From CAZGAH01 sp964523295 (GTDB lineage: Bacteria > Desulfobacterota > Desulfovibrionia > Desulfovibrionales > Desulfovibrionaceae): a stretch of DNA of 52,857 bases. A model generated the notes under the pieces. The model searched no databases and was not told the DNA's origin. It saw only the letters and a program-made list of their open reading frames with translations. This document shows, piece by piece, positions 45,271 through 52,704 of this stretch. Position 1 is the stretch's first letter. Every line of letters starts with the position of its first letter. The position numbers were made by a program, and so were the translations under genes. The DNA is taken from contig CAZGAH010000023.1 in assembly GCA_964523295.1 (NCBI GenBank), forward strand, positions 1 through 52,857, read 5' to 3'.

Positions 45271-46034
45271 GTACACTTGGCCTGCTCACCTGTGAAATGC
45301 TGGAACTCGAATTCGCCTGTCTTCTGGCTGACGACCCCGATGTCGAGCGCATCGTTGTCGTGGAAAATTCCCGTTCCCGGCGATTCATCCACGCCCTGGA
45401 GCGTAGCGGCCGACGCGTGGCCGCCAGAATTCCCCACCCGGCCGCCTTTCGCCCCGAGCCATTGGCCGGGCTGGAAGTCCTGGTCAACGTGCTCGAGGCC
45501 TCGCTGCACCGCTGTCGGAATGTCCTCCGGCAGGCCTTGCGCCAGGCGGCGAATGAACTGGCGCCCCATGTCCATGCCCTTGCGCTGGGCTACGGGCTGT
45601 GCGGCAATGCCCTGGAAAATCCCAAAGAAACCCTGGACGTCGGCGTGCCGCTTTTTATTCCCATGGATGGCGACCGGCCGGTTGATGACTGTATCGGTCT
45701 GCTGCTCGGCGGGCGGGAACCCTATCTGGCCCAGCAGCGTAAGGTCCCAGGCACCTATTTCATGACCCCGGAGTGGGCTGTTCATTGGAAGGATATCCTT
45801 GGCCCGGATTGCCTGCGATTTGACGATGCGACGCTGAAACGGGTCTTTCATGGGTACGAGCGCGCCCTGTTGATCGAAACGCCGGCCATGCCTCTGGACA
45901 CGATGCGTCGCCGGGTGGAAGCATTCCGTACGCGTCTGGACCTGCGGGTGGAGGCCTGTGCCGGCAGCCTGGACATTCTCCGTGCATCCTGGAAGGCGGC
46001 CAAGGCCTGTTCGATCGGCCAATCGAACGGGTAA
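45267..46034 (+). CDS. DUF1638-like protein
   Basis: This is a 255-residue soluble protein with no signal peptide. The pattern is that of DUF1638 proteins: LLTCEMLELEF at the start, HALALGYGLCGNAL with a cysteine, FIPMDGDRPVDDCIGLLLGG, GTYFMTPEW and a GYERALLI region. These proteins have no known reaction and, as I recall, often sit beside corrinoid methyltransferase genes, as here. Its ATG overlaps the stop of the RamA-like gene, so it is co-translated. A role in cobalamin or methyl-group handling is inferred from context only; the conserved Cys and His residues would allow metal binding. Confidence 0.8.
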   Translation: MSTLGLLTCEMLELEFACLLADDPDVERIVVVENSRSRRFIHALERSGRRVAARIPHPAAFRPEPLAGLEVLVNVLEASLHRCRNVLRQALRQAANELAPHVHALALGYGLCGNALENPKETLDVGVPLFIPMDGDRPVDDCIGLLLGGREPYLAQQRKVPGTYFMTPEWAVHWKDILGPDCLRFDDATLKRVFHGYERALLIETPAMPLDTMRRRVEAFRTRLDLRVEACAGSLDILRASWKAAKACSIGQSNG

Positions 46035-46084
46035 TTGTGACGGCACGGCAGCAAGATGAAACCCTGTTGGAGCGGAACGCGACC

Positions 46085-46375
46085 ATGCAACTGATCGCCA
46101 CGGATATTGCCACGCTTCCCCGCCTGCACGAGGGCACGCATTGTCTGATCTCAGTCGGCCGCTCCACCGACGATAATATCGTGACGGTCCCGGACGTGGT
46201 CACCCGCGTGCTCAATGCCGTGCTCCCCGTCAAACCGGTCGGTACGGGTCTGGGACTGGCCATCTGTCGCGAGATCGTCCAGCACTACCATGGCCGCATC
46301 TGGGCCGAATCCCGGCTGGGCGAGGGCAGCGCGTTTCATATCGAACTGCCGCCCACCGTGTTCGCCACCTCCTGA
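46085..46375 (+). pseudogene. Histidine kinase ATPase fragment at the end of the corrinoid operon
   Basis: About 96 residues from MQLIATDIATLP (GGAGCGGAA upstream; a GTG at 46037 is another possible start). The second half is the G2 box and end of a HATPase domain (GTGLGLAICREIVQHYHGRI, then WAESRLGEGSAFHIELP). The phosphoacceptor helix and the N and G1 boxes are missing, so it cannot be a working kinase. The first 50 residues match nothing I know. It is probably a deletion remnant of a kinase like its neighbours, although the frame has stayed open and it could be translated. Confidence 0.6.
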
Positions 46376-46440
46376 ACCACCCCCTCCCTGCGTCACGGCC
46401 TGATACATCCGCTCCCCGATACTAACGGAATGCCGCGTTC

Positions 46441-46470
46441 GCGTGTCCACTTTTTGTGGACATGTTCACT
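46441..46470 (-). promoter_or_regulatory. 30-bp putative operator (copy 2, inverted)
   Basis: On the minus strand it reads AGTGAACATGTCCAC, AAAAA, GTGGACACGC, matching 41118-41147 at 25 of 30 bases. TGTCCAC and GTGGACA make a perfect 7-bp inverted repeat around five bases. It lies about 130 bp before the sigma-54-like promoter of the next kinase, an upstream-activator distance. Confidence 0.55.
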
Positions 46471-46535
46471 CGCAGAGAACAGCGAAAGGTTCTTTTTCCA
46501 GAAAACAGGCCTGTTCGACAGAGGCGAAATGTGCA

Positions 46536-46553
46536 GATATCATCCTGAAATAG
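46536..46553 (+). repeat. 18-bp shared upstream motif, copy 1
   Basis: GATATCATCCTGAAATAG; recurs with one mismatch at 50102-50119. Both lie upstream of a sensor kinase gene. Confidence 0.6.
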
Positions 46554-46570
46554 AATAATTAGTTTGCTTT

Positions 46571-46586
46571 TGGCATGGATAGTGCT
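46571..46586 (+). promoter_or_regulatory. Sigma-54-like promoter of the sensor kinase gene
   Basis: TTGGCATG-GATA-GTGCT: the invariant GG (46572-46573) and GC (46584-46585) are separated by the required ten bases. Transcription would begin near 46597, about 90 bp before the start codon. The window encodes an NtrC-type activator (26842..28275). Confidence 0.55.
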
Positions 46587-46684
46587 GAAAGGTGGAGTGA
46601 ATTGGTCGAAAGCCCCGGAGCAAGGGCGTTACGCACGAGGAGGCGCAGAGAACAATGGTATTCGATGACAGGGAACAGAGATAT

Positions 46685-49498
46685 ATGACACGTCCGGCAT
46701 TTTTTTCGGCTCGGGTCGTAGCGCTTGGTATTGCGATGGTCTTGCTTGCCTGGGTCATGCCGTGCCAGGCAGCTCCGGCCAGGCTGCCGAACGTCCTGAT
46801 CATCAATTCCTACCACAACGGTTTTTCCTGGTCTGACGCGATGATCCGTGGCCTCCGTTCGACCCTGCGCGAGGGAGAGGAGTGTACGGTCTTTGTCGAA
46901 AATCTGAACGCCCTGCGCCTGGATCCGGTGCCCGAGGGCGAAAACGTGCTTTTCCGTTACCTGCGCTACAAATACACGGGAGACGGAATCGACGTACTCG
47001 TGGCAATAGGCAACGAAGCCCTGCAGTTCGTCAGACAGTATCGCAACGAAGTGGCGCCAGGGGCGCCCATCGTCTTTTGCGGGGTCAATGCCGATGGAAA
47101 GACTCCTCTCCCGGTTCTGGAGAACAGCACCGGCGTTGAGGAGAATGTCGATATCCGCGGCACGCTGGACGTGGCCAGAGGGCTTCAACCCGGACTGCGA
47201 CGGGTGCTCCTGCTCTCCGACGACTCGTCAGCCGGCATAGCCCTGTCCACGCTGGCGCACGAAACCATCCGGGGCATGGACGGCATCGAGGTCGCGGAAC
47301 TCCGGGATGCCACCATTGACTCGGCCATTCAACGCGTAGCAGCCCTGGGACCAGGGGATGCCGTCCTGTTGCTGACCTGCTTCCGCGACTCGAAGGGCCG
47401 GATTTTCTGTCCCGAGGAGGTCGTGAGCCGGCTGAGCGCCCATTCCAAGGCCCCGGTATACGCACTCTGGGGCCCCCTGGTCGGGAATGGGGCCGTGGGA
47501 GGCCACGTGGTAGACGGGTTCAGCGCCGGCAAGGCGGCCGGGGCCAGACTCAACGCCATTCTGGCCGGGCGCCCGGCTGGGGACATCCCGGTGTGCAGGG
47601 ACCTGTCCCGACAATATCTCTTCGATTTCAACGAACTCCAGCGCTTCGGCTTCTCCCGGGACGACCTCCCCGCTCAGAGTCTGATCAAGAACGAACCGAC
47701 CTCCATCCGGGGCCGCTTTCCCATTCTCAGGACCCTGGCACTGCTGGCCCTGGTCCTGCTGCTCGTCCTGCTCGGCAGCGTTGTTTACTCTCGTCGCTCG
47801 CGGCAGCGGATGCGTCAGGCGCTGTCCCAGAGCGAACACCGGCATCTCCGCGTGATTAACACCATGCTCGACGGGTTTTACCGCTGCGACATGGAAGGAA
47901 ACCTGATTGAGGTCAACCCGGCCACCGCAGCGATGTACGGCTTTGCCGGCCCGGAGGACATGCTTGGCGTGAATATCGCCCGCGAGCTGTACTTTTATCC
48001 GGAACAGCGGGCGGCCTTTGTCGAGCGCATCAAACGCACCGGCGCGGTCTCAGGCTTCGAGGTCACCATGAAGCGCGTTGACGGCACCCTTTTCGAGGTG
48101 GAGGCCAATTCGATTCTCGTCCACGACGCGACCGGCAAGCCGATCGGTGTGGAGGGCGTCATCCGCGACATCACCGCCCGCAAGCAGGCCGAGTACGAGC
48201 TGAGTGAGAATGCGCGGTTCCTGGACAGCGTACTGGAAAACATCCCCAACATGATCTTCGTCAAGGATGCGGATGAGCTCCGCTTCGTACGTTTCAATCG
48301 CGCGGGCGAAGAGTTGCTGGGCCTTTCCAGGGACCAGTTGCTGGGCAAAAACGATTACGATTTCTTTCCCGACGACCAGGCCGGTTTCTTTGTCGCCAAG
48401 GATCGTGAGACCATGACCCGGGGCGTGCTCCTGGACATCCCCGAGGAGCATATCCATACGCGGGTAAAGGGCGATCGTATTCTGCACACCAAAAAAATTC
48501 CCATTGTTGACAGTGCCGGCGCTCCCCGCTTCCTGCTGGGCATCTCCGAAGACATCACGGAAAAAAAGCTCGCCGAAGAGGAGCTGCAGCGTCTGGCCCG
48601 CCATCTGGAAGAACAGGTCCAGGAGCGTACGGCCGAACTCTCAGCCCGCTCAATGGAACTGGAGGTCGCAATCTCGCGGCTGCGCGAGCTGGATGAACAC
48701 AAAAACTGGTTCCTGTCCACGGTCTCTCACGAGATACGCACTCCGCTGACGTCGGTTCTGGGCTTTGCCAAGATGATCCGCAAGGATTTCGGCAAATTCT
48801 GCGAACAATGGCGCATCGGCGAGACGAGCCTGGGCAAAGCCGGAAAGCGCATCCTCCTGAACAGCGGCATTATCGAAAGCGAGGGCAAGCGACTCACACG
48901 GCTCATCAACACGCTGCTCGATCTCTCCAAAATTGAAGCCGGGAGCATGGAGTGGCGTGACTCCCTGGTCGATGTTCACCACCTGGTGGAGCAGGCCGTC
49001 AACTCGGTCAGCATTCTTTTCAGCGACAAACCGGCCGTAACGCTTGCCATGGATCTGCCCGATATCATGCCCCGGCTCTACGTAGACCCGGACCGGATGG
49101 TCCAGGTCCTGGTCAATCTGCTGGGAAACGCTATTAAATTCACGGAACAGGGGAGCGTGGAAGTAGCGGTCCGCGTGGCGAAGAATGCTCTGGAGGTCTG
49201 CGTTCGGGACAGCGGTCCGGGCATCCCCTCCCATGAGCTGGAACACGTGTTTTCCAAGTTCAGACGTTGCCAGAACCCGGGCGCAACAAGCGCTCCCAAG
49301 GAAGGGACCGGTCTCGGCCTGGCCATCACCAAACAAATTGTGGAGCACTACGGAGGGAGAATCTGGGTGGAGTCCACGCTCGGCGAGGGAAGCCGATTCC
49401 TCTTTCGCGTCCCCCTGGACGGCCGGGACAACATGGGAAGAGGAAGGCCGGAGGCCGTCCACGTTACCGCGCCTTCGCTCATGGCACTGAGCAACTGA
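46685..49498 (+). CDS. Sensor histidine kinase with ABC-substrate-binding-like domain and two PAS domains
   Basis: This is a protein of 937 residues from MTRPAFFSARV (46685, AGGGA upstream), which gives a clean signal sequence; an in-frame ATG at 46655 with GGAGG would add ten mostly charged residues. The periplasmic domain (about 35-340) is of the same type as in 38408..40810 (NVLIINSYHNGFSWSD, VLVAIGNEALQFV, IVFCGVNADG, YALWGPLVGNGAVGG). Then come a membrane segment, two PAS domains, HisKA (SHEIRTPLTSVLG) and HATPase (LLGNAIKFTEQG, GTGLGLAITKQIVEHYGGR). It has no receiver of its own, but the next gene encodes a receiver-like protein. It flanks the corrinoid operon on the opposite side from its paralogue. 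Confidence 0.92.
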   Translation: MTRPAFFSARVVALGIAMVLLAWVMPCQAAPARLPNVLIINSYHNGFSWSDAMIRGLRSTLREGEECTVFVENLNALRLDPVPEGENVLFRYLRYKYTGDGIDVLVAIGNEALQFVRQYRNEVAPGAPIVFCGVNADGKTPLPVLENSTGVEENVDIRGTLDVARGLQPGLRRVLLLSDDSSAGIALSTLAHETIRGMDGIEVAELRDATIDSAIQRVAALGPGDAVLLLTCFRDSKGRIFCPEEVVSRLSAHSKAPVYALWGPLVGNGAVGGHVVDGFSAGKAAGARLNAILAGRPAGDIPVCRDLSRQYLFDFNELQRFGFSRDDLPAQSLIKNEPTSIRGRFPILRTLALLALVLLLVLLGSVVYSRRSRQRMRQALSQSEHRHLRVINTMLDGFYRCDMEGNLIEVNPATAAMYGFAGPEDMLGVNIARELYFYPEQRAAFVERIKRTGAVSGFEVTMKRVDGTLFEVEANSILVHDATGKPIGVEGVIRDITARKQAEYELSENARFLDSVLENIPNMIFVKDADELRFVRFNRAGEELLGLSRDQLLGKNDYDFFPDDQAGFFVAKDRETMTRGVLLDIPEEHIHTRVKGDRILHTKKIPIVDSAGAPRFLLGISEDITEKKLAEEELQRLARHLEEQVQERTAELSARSMELEVAISRLRELDEHKNWFLSTVSHEIRTPLTSVLGFAKMIRKDFGKFCEQWRIGETSLGKAGKRILLNSGIIESEGKRLTRLINTLLDLSKIEAGSMEWRDSLVDVHHLVEQAVNSVSILFSDKPAVTLAMDLPDIMPRLYVDPDRMVQVLVNLLGNAIKFTEQGSVEVAVRVAKNALEVCVRDSGPGIPSHELEHVFSKFRRCQNPGATSAPKEGTGLGLAITKQIVEHYGGRIWVESTLGEGSRFLFRVPLDGRDNMGRGRPEAVHVTAPSLMALSN

Positions 49499-49532
49499 AC
49501 CATCCGCAGCCGACCGGAAAGGAAAAACCGTT

Positions 49533-49982
49533 ATGTCTTCAATCTCCAAAGCAATCAATGAGCAACCCATTCTGCTGGCCAATTATTACTTCAGCGAACA
49601 GCTTATCCTGCGTGCCGCCCTCGAAACGCAGGGTTACGCGCATGTACTGAGCACGCACAACGGCGAAAGCGCCTGGCGCAAAATTCTCGCAGCTACGCCC
49701 TCCCTGGTGGTCTGCGATCTGGATCTGGCGCTCCTCTCGGGCTGTGAACTCATGGAAATGTGCTGGAATGCCCTCGGTGAAATGCGGATGCCGTTCATTC
49801 TGCTGCTTCCCGAACAGGACGCCGGCTCCAGGCATGCCACAATCGCCTACGGCGACTGCTACACCCTGGCCAAGCCCTACACCATCGCCCAGTTCCTGAC
49901 CACGGTACACCGCGCCCTGTATGGCTTGAAGAACGTTCCGGGTCGAACCCAGGATGTTTTTACTGTCCCGTCACGGGACTGA
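49533..49982 (+). CDS. Degenerate receiver-domain protein
   Basis: This is a 149-residue protein. It follows the fold of a receiver: the phosphorylatable Asp region reads VVCDLDLALLSGCE and the conserved Lys is in LAKPY. The acidic pair that binds magnesium is missing, since the first strand ends LLANYYFSE instead of a DD motif, so ordinary phosphorylation is doubtful. It starts 34 bp after the kinase gene with AAGGAAAA upstream, so it is probably co-transcribed with it and may bind the kinase or be a phosphorylation-independent partner. There is no output domain; the last 20 residues are a short tail. Confidence 0.8.
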   Translation: MSSISKAINEQPILLANYYFSEQLILRAALETQGYAHVLSTHNGESAWRKILAATPSLVVCDLDLALLSGCELMEMCWNALGEMRMPFILLLPEQDAGSRHATIAYGDCYTLAKPYTIAQFLTTVHRALYGLKNVPGRTQDVFTVPSRD

Positions 49983-50312
49983 ATTGGCGACGAACACCCG
50001 GGCCTCCCCCCCCCGGGAAGCGTTCCTGGACCCGGAAAAGAAATCACTCATGAGAGCCACAGTGGTCCGTCCAGCGCACTGACACATCAGGTATCAATAT
50101 CGATATCATCCTGTAATAGCTTATAAAAATAGCTGCTTGCAGTGATCATTTCTTGCCGTTTGTTCATTATCCTGTTGCGCCACGCGGGGAATATGCTAGA
50201 AGACATTGTCGGACGGCGTCAGGGTACGTTCTCCTTCTCAACAGTTTTTTTGAATCCACTTTCACTTCGAACTCTAGAGCCGTTCGGCGCAGAACAGCAG
50301 GGGGGGGCAACC
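49983..50312. other. 330-bp intergenic region with an 18-bp motif shared with 46536-46553
   Basis: It holds two CCCGGG blocks around a C run near 49997-50017 (possible weak terminator), a 10-bp palindrome ATATCGATAT at 50097-50106, and the second copy of the 18-bp motif at 50102-50119 (GATATCATCCTGTAATAG). An in-frame upstream ATG at 50142 would lengthen the next protein but has no ribosome binding site. Confidence 0.5.
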
Positions 50313-52409
50313 ATGAAACATGTTGCAGCGTCGTGCGCTGCCGCCAGTCTTGGGCTTGCCGCCATCCTGCTCGTCGCCTTTTCTTCACAGCCCGTTCTCG
50401 CTTCTTCGCGCGCCCCGATCGTCATCGTTGGCGATAAAAGCTGGGCGCCGCTCATGTACGTTGGCGAGAACAACCAGGCACACGGACTCGTCGTCGATAT
50501 CTGGAAGCTGTGGTCCCAAAAAACGGGCGTGGAGATTGAATTCAGGCTGATGGACTGGGAGAAGGCCCTGCACGCTGTCGAAAGCGGCCAGGCAGACGTG
50601 GTCGGGTACATCATTAGAGCTGAAGAAAGAGCCCACCGTTTTGATTTTTCGATTCCCTTTTTTGAAATTCCATCGGTAATATTTTATGAAAAGTCACTGT
50701 GTTGCCCAAATAAGATAGAAGAGTTTAAAGATATACAAATCGGTGCTGTTGCAGAAGACTATGTTGTTACATATATGCAAAAACAGTTTCCCGAAATTGT
50801 CATAACCCTTTTTCCGTCCTATGAAGATGTCGTCGACGCCGCCATAGCCGGCAGAATCAAGGCCTTTGCCATGGATACCCCGGTCGGTCACTATTACCTC
50901 TCGAAAAAGGCGGGGGGCGGTGACTTCAAGGTCTTGGCGGAACATATTTACAGCATTAAGCATCATGCCGGGGTCAAGAAGGGAAATACCGAACTGTTGG
51001 AACTCATCAACAGGGGGTTATCTTCGATTTCAGATAAGGAAATGCAGGCTATTTCCGCATCGTGGTCCGGCACGATGATACAAAAACCGTTTCCATGGGC
51101 ATGGATCGGGATTATCTCCTTGAGTATCATCATTTTCGTATCGCTGGTATCCGTCTGGAATCGGCAATTGCGGAAGATGGTGTCCCAGGCAGTAGCCGAA
51201 ATCAAAAAAAAGCAGACTCAGCTGGAACTCTCGGAAAAAAAATACCACGGAATCTTTGAAAACGCCATTGAGGGCATATTCCAATCGTCTTTCGATGGAC
51301 GTTTTCTTAACGTCAATCCTGCGTTGGCTCACATACTCGGATACAACTCGCCCGAGGAGCTGATGAGGAGCGTGACGGATATCAAGGAGCAATTGTATGT
51401 CGATCCAGAGCGTCGTGAAGAACTGATTGATCGTATACGCAATGGCGAAAGAGTAAGTCGATTTGAAAGCGAATTATATCGAAAAGACGGCAGCACGATC
51501 TGGGCATTGATCAATGCGCACGGTGCCGATGGAGATGATGCCAATTCATCGTATATCGAGGGCATGGTTCTGGATGTCACCACAATCAAGAATGCGGTCT
51601 TGAGCATTCAGAAGGCCAAGGAAGAAGCCGAACGCGCTGACAGGATGAAGTCCGAGATGCTTTTTTCCGTGTCACACGAGCTGAAGACCCCTTTGACCGT
51701 GTTGTTGGGTTTCTTCAAGATCATCGACAAGAAATTCCGCAGGCACATCGCACCGAACATCGCCTGCGGCGATGATAAATGCCAGCGCGAAGTAAGGGCT
51801 TTCGAGCAAAACCTGGCGATCATCCAAGCCGATTGCGAGCGCCTCAGGGCGCTGATTGCACATTTTTTCGATCTGGCTGAGCTGAAATCCGGCCTGGTTG
51901 ACTGGAAAATGGAACCGGTTTCGATCGAGCGGCTGGTGACTGACGCCCTTGACCGATGCCGAGGCGAGGCGATGGCTAAAAACCTGGATTTGGTGGTCGC
52001 TATCGCCCCTGAGACCCCGGAGGCGTACGGCAGCGGTGTGGCACTTGCCGAAGCGCTGGGACACCTGCTCGACAATGCGCTCAAATTCACGGATTCAGGA
52101 TCGATTGTCTGCAAGGCTGCTCGACAGGATGAAGCCATAGCCATCAGCGTCGAGGATACCGGCACAGGTATTGCGCCGGAAACGCTGCCGCATATCTTTG
52201 ATCTCTTCAGTCAGGGCGGCGACATCCTGACCAGCAAACCGGCCGGCGTAGGACTCGGTCTGGCCATAGCCGACGAGATCGTGCGCCGGCACGGGGGGAC
52301 GATTACGGCCGAAAGTGTATCGGGTCGGGGCAGCGTATTTACAATGCGTCTGCCCAGTCAGAATCTTTCGGCAAATCCAGGGTGGGGCTTGCATGATCGA
52401 GTAGAGTAA
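50313..52409 (+). CDS. Sensor histidine kinase with family 3 solute-binding sensor and PAS
   Basis: This is a protein of 698 residues from MKHVAASC (50313; AGGGGGGG upstream). A signal peptide is followed by a periplasmic Venus-flytrap domain of the family 3 binding-protein type (VGDKSWAPLMYVGENNQAHG, VVDIWKLWSQKTG, AEERAHRFDFSIPFFE), as in BvgS-like sensors. Then come a membrane segment (WIGIISLSIIIFVSLVSVW), PAS (EGIFQSSFDGRFLNVNPA), HisKA (SHELKTPLTVLLG) and HATPase (LLDNALKFTDSG, GVGLGLAIADEIVRRHGG). There is no receiver. The stretch for the end of the binding domain and the PAS is markedly AT-rich against the GC-rich kinase part. It could sense an amino acid or organic acid; the regulator it acts on is not evident. 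Confidence 0.92.
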   Translation: MKHVAASCAAASLGLAAILLVAFSSQPVLASSRAPIVIVGDKSWAPLMYVGENNQAHGLVVDIWKLWSQKTGVEIEFRLMDWEKALHAVESGQADVVGYIIRAEERAHRFDFSIPFFEIPSVIFYEKSLCCPNKIEEFKDIQIGAVAEDYVVTYMQKQFPEIVITLFPSYEDVVDAAIAGRIKAFAMDTPVGHYYLSKKAGGGDFKVLAEHIYSIKHHAGVKKGNTELLELINRGLSSISDKEMQAISASWSGTMIQKPFPWAWIGIISLSIIIFVSLVSVWNRQLRKMVSQAVAEIKKKQTQLELSEKKYHGIFENAIEGIFQSSFDGRFLNVNPALAHILGYNSPEELMRSVTDIKEQLYVDPERREELIDRIRNGERVSRFESELYRKDGSTIWALINAHGADGDDANSSYIEGMVLDVTTIKNAVLSIQKAKEEAERADRMKSEMLFSVSHELKTPLTVLLGFFKIIDKKFRRHIAPNIACGDDKCQREVRAFEQNLAIIQADCERLRALIAHFFDLAELKSGLVDWKMEPVSIERLVTDALDRCRGEAMAKNLDLVVAIAPETPEAYGSGVALAEALGHLLDNALKFTDSGSIVCKAARQDEAIAISVEDTGTGIAPETLPHIFDLFSQGGDILTSKPAGVGLGLAIADEIVRRHGGTITAESVSGRGSVFTMRLPSQNLSANPGWGLHDRVE

Positions 52410-52704
52410 AAATCATGCGCCTGCGGTGGGTTGATTCCGAGAGTATGCACCTGTTTCCGATGCACATCCTTCAATCCCGGCCTTTTTCCTCTGGCTTCTA
52501 TACCAGCGTTTTGAACGAGTATATGGGCGGTGGGCCTGCCTGCCTCCTGCAACCTCAAGGCGTCAGAACCCCCCTCTCGACATATTTACTCCCCGGAAGT
52601 GAAAACTGGCCGTCTGACGCGATTTGGCCGGGTGCAGTCCCCCCCCCCGCCCCGATGGCGGCCTTGTACGTCGATAGAGCCCGGGTCAGCTCCCCGGTCT
52701 CCAG
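52410..52704. other. 295-bp intergenic region between convergent genes
   Basis: It has C runs near 52640 but no clear hairpin followed by T. The open frame at 52530..52772 has no ribosome binding site and a low-complexity composition, and overlaps the better frame on the minus strand. Confidence 0.35.

Noticed and set aside
50088..50113. CAGG...CCTG around ATATCGATAT as one long palindrome
   Set aside because: The outer and inner symmetry axes are one base apart and the bases between do not pair; only the inner 10 bp are palindromic.
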